In this document: positions 6,359-9,890 of the stretch, in pieces | How positions within the stretch are numbered: position 1 is the first letter of the stretch | How the letters are laid out: each line of letters opens with the position of its first letter | Source: Chthoniobacterales bacterium | Lineage (GTDB): Bacteria > Verrucomicrobiota > Verrucomicrobiia > Chthoniobacterales > UBA10450 | Assembly: GCA_013697365.1 (NCBI GenBank) | Contig: JACCXA010000154.1 | Coordinates: 1 to 9,890 of the forward strand | Direction: 5' to 3' | Length of the DNA stretch: 9,890 nt | Translations under genes and position numbers: made by a program | The notes under the pieces: model-generated | Seen by the model: the letters and a program-made list of their open reading frames with translations, nothing else | Database searches by the model: none | Told to the model about the DNA's origin: nothing

Positions 6359-7684
6359 ATGAGATTCCCGCTCGCGCTAACGACCAAAATCGCGGCGTAC
6401 ATCATCGGCCATAAGTTGCGCCGGACGGACAAATTCGCCACCGTCCTCCAGCTCGAGCCGCTTCACACCTGTAACCTGACCTGCACCGGCTGCGGTCGCA
6501 TTCGGGAGTATTCCACCTCGATCAAGGACATGATGAGCCTCGAGGATTGCCTCGGAGCGGCGGACGAGTGCCACGCGCCGATGATCTCGATCTGCGGCGG
6601 TGAGCCGCTGATTTACCCGCATATCGAGTCGCTCATCAAAGGCCTGCTGGAGCGGAAGCGCATCGTTTATGTCTGCACGAATGCGATGTTTATGCGGAAG
6701 AAGATGCGCGAGTGGATGAAGGCGGAATTTCGGAAGCCCGAGAGCGGATTGCGCAAAGAATTGGAGACGAAGCTCGTTGAGCTCGTCGCCACCGGGCTGG
6801 TCTCGGAAAAGGAGGCTGTCGCAATCAGGGATCAGCAGTCAGAGATCAAAAATCCCCTCACCATCGCTCCGAGCGACTGGATGTATTGGAACGTGCACCT
6901 CGATGGGCTGGAGCGGACGCACGACTTGATCGTGGAGCGCGAAGGCGTCTTCAAAGAGTGCGTTCTCGCGATCAAGATGGCCAAGCTGCTTGGTTATCAG
7001 GTGGCGACAAACACCACTGTCTACAAAGAGACAGACATGGAACAGCTCGAACAGCTCTTCGATTTCCTCTCGGATCTTGGCGTCGACGGTCACACGATCA
7101 CGCCCGGGTACGAATACGACGCGGCCAAGAAAGACATGATCTCGCGGCTGAATCTGCAGCCGGAGAATTTCTTCCTGACGCGCAACCTGACGGTGCAGAA
7201 ATTCGCCAAGATGGAGGAATGGATGGAGCGCTACACCTTCTTCGGCACGCCGGTTTACTTCGAATTCCTGGCCGGGAAGCGCGACCTGACCTGTTCGGCG
7301 TGGGCGATTCCGACACGCAACATGCGCGGCTGGAAAGCACCCTGTTACTTCATGACCGACGCGGCTGGGACGAATGGGACTGGGCATTACGAGAGCTATG
7401 CCGAGCTGCTCGAAAGCGTGGACTGGGAGAAATACGGTGTCGTGGACGGCGTGGCGCGCGATCCGCGCTGCGAGAATTGCATGACGCATTGCGGTTACGA
7501 ACCGACCGCCAGCCTGGGCCGCAATGCTCAACCCGGCGATACGTGGAAGACGATCAAGTTCAACTTCGGCAGCCGGCCGATGCCGACGGGGCGCGGGAGC
7601 GAAGTGCTCGCCTACAACGGCGTTACTTCCGGAAATGGACATCTGACAGGAAAGCAGGCGGAGGTTGAAGCCGTCGCTTCCTGA
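6359..7684 (+). CDS. hpnH: HpnH, radical SAM enzyme adding the adenosyl side chain to hopanoids
   Basis: HpnH joins the 5'-deoxyadenosyl group of S-adenosylmethionine to diploptene, the first step to C35 hopanoids. Numbering from the ATG at 6359 (441 residues), C38, C42 and C45 form the CxxxCxxC iron-sulfur motif. GGEP lies at 80-83 and VHLDG at 179-183. The C-terminal region has further cysteines C312, C329, C371, C374 and C378, the last three in RCENCMTHCGYEP, typical of HpnH. I chose 6359 over an in-frame ATG at 6332 because family members begin M-x-x-P-L followed closely by the AYII segment, and because a promoter overlaps the upstream ATG. Residues about 120-172 look like extra sequence relative to the shorter HpnH proteins I recall (about 340-390 residues). 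Residues 156-166 come from five in-frame heptamer repeats. shc follows after 5 bp. Confidence 0.93.
   Translation: MRFPLALTTKIAAYIIGHKLRRTDKFATVLQLEPLHTCNLTCTGCGRIREYSTSIKDMMSLEDCLGAADECHAPMISICGGEPLIYPHIESLIKGLLERKRIVYVCTNAMFMRKKMREWMKAEFRKPESGLRKELETKLVELVATGLVSEKEAVAIRDQQSEIKNPLTIAPSDWMYWNVHLDGLERTHDLIVEREGVFKECVLAIKMAKLLGYQVATNTTVYKETDMEQLEQLFDFLSDLGVDGHTITPGYEYDAAKKDMISRLNLQPENFFLTRNLTVQKFAKMEEWMERYTFFGTPVYFEFLAGKRDLTCSAWAIPTRNMRGWKAPCYFMTDAAGTNGTGHYESYAELLESVDWEKYGVVDGVARDPRCENCMTHCGYEPTASLGRNAQPGDTWKTIKFNFGSRPMPTGRGSEVLAYNGVTSGNGHLTGKQAEVEAVAS
6823..6857 (+). repeat. Five-unit heptamer array inside hpnH
   Basis: Five consecutive 7-mers follow each other: AATCAGG, GATCAGC, AGTCAGA, GATCAAA, AATCCCC. 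All have T and C at positions 3 and 4, and most have A at 5. They encode the peptide IRDQQSEIKNP in the hpnH frame. A peptide of this kind (NPQSEI-like) recurs in repeat-derived segments of other environmental genomes, from memory. The period of 7 equals that of the array at 4917-5004, but the unit differs. The array keeps the frame open and lies in the family-variable segment between the CTNA and VHLDG motifs. Confidence 0.65.
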
Positions 7685-7689
7685 GTCGT

Positions 7690-9681
7690 ATGCCCCCGGT
7701 TTCGTCGAACGTCATTCCGCTCCCCAGTGCGTCGCCTGACGCCTCGGTCTACGCGCCCGATCTCGCGGATCTGCAAGAGGCGATCGCGCGTGCCCAGCAG
7801 AATCTTCTGCGCCAACAGCACCCGGATGGTCATTGGTGCGGCGAGCTGATTGTCGATAGCACGCTCTGCTCCGATTACGTGCTCTTCATGCATTGGCTGG
7901 GCGATGTGGATGAGGCAATGCAACAGCGCTGCGTCCGCCATATCCTGAAGCGCCAGCTCCCCGACGGCGGATGGAATATCTACTACGGTGGCCCCAGCGA
8001 AGTGAATGCGTCGGTCAAGGCGTACTTTGCCCTGAAGCTGGCGGGGCATTCCGCTGACCTCCCGTTCATGCACGAAGCGCGCGCAAACATCCTTCGCCTC
8101 GGCGGGATTCCGCGCATGAACACTTTCAGCAAGCTGTATCTGGCCTTGCTCGGACAGTTCCCCTGGCAATATCTCCCTTCGATTCCGGTGGAGATGATCC
8201 TGCTGCCATCGTGGTTGCCATTTAACATCTACAAAATGTCCTCCTGGAGCCGGGCCATGCTGGTCCCGCTCGCGATCATCAACCACTTCAAGCCGACCCG
8301 CGAGCTGCCGGGTATGCAGCAGTTGCACGAGCTGTATCCGCTCGGCACCGAGCACAAGGATTTCTCGCTCGCGCGTGATTCACGGCTTTTGACCTGGAGG
8401 AACTTCTTTCTCCGTGGCGATCACGCGCTCAAGATCGTTTCGAAACTGGGGTGGCACCCGATGCGGCAGCGCGCCCTGGAGGAAGCCGAGCGCTGGATGC
8501 TGGAGCGTATCGGCGAGGGGAGCGACGGACTCGCGACGGTCTTCCCCGCGATGCTGAACTCGCTCATCGCGTTGAAAGCGTTTGGCTACGGTTCCACCCA
8601 TCCGGCCTACCGGAAAGCGGTCGCGGATTTCCGCGAGCTCTTTGTGGAGGATGAGGAGGATTTTCGAATCCAGCCGTGCCTTTCGCCAGTATGGGATACG
8701 GCTATCAATATCATCGCGCTCGCGGAATCGGGCGTGCCGGCGGACGACCCCGCACTGCGCAAGGCGGCGGCGTGGCTGGTCGGAAAGGAAGTGCGAGTGC
8801 ACGGTGACTGGACGGTGAACAACCCGCACCCGGAAGCGAGCGGCTGGGCCTTCGAATATAACAACGTCTACTACCCGGACACGGACGACACGGCCATGGT
8901 TTTGATGGGCCTGCGGCTGGTGCAGCCGGCGGAGCCAGGGGCGATCGACGAAGTGTTCAAACGCGCGCTGGATTGGCAGCTGAGCTTTCAGTGTCGCGAC
9001 GGTGGCTGGGCCGCGTTCGACAAGGAAGTGACGCAGCACTGGCTTGAAGATATGCCATTCGCGGACCACAACGCCATCCTGGATCCGACCTGCAGCGATT
9101 TGACCGCGCGCACGCTCGAGGTCATGGGCTACATCGGTTTCGACACGAAGCAGCCATGCGTTCGTCGCGCGGTGCAATACCTGATTAATACGCAGGATGA
9201 TGATGGGTCGTGGTATGGCCGCTGGGGTGTGAATTACATTTACGGGACGTGGCAGGTATTGCGCGGCCTGCGCGCGATCGACGAGGACATGTCGCAGACG
9301 TGGATTTTGCGCGGACGCGATTGGTTGGAGAGCTGTCAAAACGATGACGGCGGCTGGGGCGAGACATGCGCGTCATACGACGACCCCACGCTCAAAGGCC
9401 GTGGCGAAAGCACCGCATCGCAAACTTCCTGGGCGCTGATGGGCCTTTGTGCGTGCGGTGATTTGGATCGGCCCAGTGTGCAGCGCGGTTTGCGCTACCT
9501 GCTCTCCACGCAGAAGCGCGACGGGGCGTGGGATGAGCCGCAGATTACGGGCACCGGTTTCCCGGGCGTCTTCTATCTGAAGTACGACATGTACCGGCAG
9601 AATTTTCCGCTCCTCGCGCTCGCGACTTTTGTGAATTACCGCAGCGGCCTCGGCCACCGGAAAAGCTTCTACCGCTGCTGA
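7690..9681 (+). CDS. shc: Squalene-hopene cyclase
   Basis: The enzyme cyclises squalene to hopene/hopanol, making the hopanoid skeleton at the membrane. The protein has 663 residues, within the usual 630-720. The catalytic DxDDTA motif is D397-T-D399-D400-T401-A402, with D399 as the expected proton donor. At least six QW-type repeats are visible: QQHPDGHW (42-49), RQLPDGGW (88-95), FQCRDGGW (433-440), TQDDDGSW (501-508), CQNDDGGW (549-556) and TQKRDGAW (607-614). GWAFEYNN (385-392) precedes the active-site motif as in the family. It begins 5 bp after the hpnH stop, so the two are almost certainly one transcript and act in sequence: shc makes the substrate that HpnH extends. Squalene synthesis genes (hpnCDE) are not in the window. 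The reading frame is intact. Confidence 0.97.
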   Translation: MPPVSSNVIPLPSASPDASVYAPDLADLQEAIARAQQNLLRQQHPDGHWCGELIVDSTLCSDYVLFMHWLGDVDEAMQQRCVRHILKRQLPDGGWNIYYGGPSEVNASVKAYFALKLAGHSADLPFMHEARANILRLGGIPRMNTFSKLYLALLGQFPWQYLPSIPVEMILLPSWLPFNIYKMSSWSRAMLVPLAIINHFKPTRELPGMQQLHELYPLGTEHKDFSLARDSRLLTWRNFFLRGDHALKIVSKLGWHPMRQRALEEAERWMLERIGEGSDGLATVFPAMLNSLIALKAFGYGSTHPAYRKAVADFRELFVEDEEDFRIQPCLSPVWDTAINIIALAESGVPADDPALRKAAAWLVGKEVRVHGDWTVNNPHPEASGWAFEYNNVYYPDTDDTAMVLMGLRLVQPAEPGAIDEVFKRALDWQLSFQCRDGGWAAFDKEVTQHWLEDMPFADHNAILDPTCSDLTARTLEVMGYIGFDTKQPCVRRAVQYLINTQDDDGSWYGRWGVNYIYGTWQVLRGLRAIDEDMSQTWILRGRDWLESCQNDDGGWGETCASYDDPTLKGRGESTASQTSWALMGLCACGDLDRPSVQRGLRYLLSTQKRDGAWDEPQITGTGFPGVFYLKYDMYRQNFPLLALATFVNYRSGLGHRKSFYRC

Positions 9682-9697
9682 AACGGAGCGCGCGTCC

Positions 9698-9728
9698 CCG
9701 GAGCACAGGCGGGACGCCCGTGCTCTGG
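9698..9728 (+). terminator. Long hairpin after shc, terminator-like but without T-run
   Basis: CCGGAGCAC (9698-9706) pairs with GTGCTCTGG (9720-9728), including one G-T pair. After a single A/C mismatch, GGCG pairs with CGCC around the loop GGA (9712-9714). That gives 13 pairs in 31 nt, starting 16 nt after the shc stop. No T-run follows, so it may be a transcript-end stabiliser, a Rho-dependent end, or a dispersed palindrome. Confidence 0.55.
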
Positions 9729-9729
9729 A

Positions 9730-9758
9730 TTGACGCATCGGCATTCGCGCCGAACTAT
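9730..9758 (+). promoter_or_regulatory. Possible promoter for the superoxide dismutase gene
   Basis: TTGACG (9730-9735) is followed after 17 bp by AACTAT (9753-9758), a weak -10 (three of six matches). It starts 2 bases after the hairpin that ends the hopanoid unit. The distance from -10 to the start codon (8 nt) resembles that at hpnH. However, GGAGG at 9759-9763 is a good ribosome binding site and would lie at or before the transcription start, so either this promoter or that site is not used as drawn. Confidence 0.25.
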
Positions 9759-9766
9759 GGAGGACT

Positions 9767-9890
9767 ATGGCTTACGAATTACCTGCACTCCCTTACGCCT
9801 ATGATGCTCTCGAACCGCACATTGATGCGCGCACCATGGAGATTCATCACACGAAGCATCACCAGACCTACATCACGAACGTCAACAATG
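9767..9890 (+). CDS. Fe/Mn superoxide dismutase, N-terminal 41 codons (gene continues past window)
   Basis: The reading frame opens with AYELPALPYAYDALEPHID and continues with MEIHHTKHHQTYI (24-36), the standard N-terminal hairpin of Fe/Mn superoxide dismutases. H27 is the first metal ligand, and H31, H32 and Y35 fall at the expected active-site positions. The enzyme converts superoxide to oxygen and hydrogen peroxide. The HHTKHH form is closer to Escherichia coli SodA (Mn) than SodB (Fe), but the metal cannot be decided because the remaining ligands lie outside the window. GGAGG at 9759-9763 precedes the ATG by 3 nt. An out-of-frame ATG at 9757 is not the start. The gene is separated from shc by 85 bp holding a hairpin, so it is probably a separate transcription unit. 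Confidence 0.93.
   Translation, partial: MAYELPALPYAYDALEPHIDARTMEIHHTKHHQTYITNVNN

Overview
The window is ordinary, densely coded chromosomal DNA, GC-rich and on the order of 60% G+C by eye. It comes from a free-living bacterium with hopanoids, a LigD-type end-joining enzyme and a Fe/Mn superoxide dismutase. The best guess for the host is a soil-type Verrucomicrobiota (Chthoniobacterales-like) or a close relative. That is inference: it rests mainly on dispersed short repeats (a GTTCGAT heptamer array, small GAAGCTG hairpins) that I associate with such genomes. No rRNA, tRNA, phage, transposase or CRISPR is visible.

Left half (1-5124), all on the minus strand. In transcription order there is an oligopeptide-binding lipoprotein of the OppA/DppA type, a secreted M28 zinc metallopeptidase with a PA-like insert, and the first 498 codons of LigD. 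LigD has its polymerase domain, then its phosphoesterase domain, and runs off the left edge. The first two genes suggest extracellular peptide breakdown and capture, although no permease or ATPase genes lie beside them. The 5' end of the lipoprotein gene contains an 88-bp inverted repeat built from heptamers, so its start codon cannot be fixed.

Centre (5087-6215). A MarC-family membrane protein is on the plus strand, divergent from the lipoprotein gene. A 178-bp gap follows with two inverted copies of a dispersed repeat. A small CoA-binding Rossmann protein is on the minus strand.

Right half (6322-9890), plus strand. hpnH (radical SAM hopanoid side-chain enzyme) and shc (squalene-hopene cyclase) form a two-gene hopanoid unit separated by 5 bp. 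A TTGACA/TACTAT promoter sits so close to the likely hpnH start that the transcript may be leaderless. hpnH carries an extra segment that includes five in-frame heptamer repeats. A strong hairpin after shc separates it from the first 41 codons of a superoxide dismutase gene cut by the right edge.

I found no convincing new multi-gene system. The most interesting signals are the two heptamer arrays that have entered coding sequence, the possible leaderless hpnH promoter, and LigD, whose ligase domain cannot be judged from this window.
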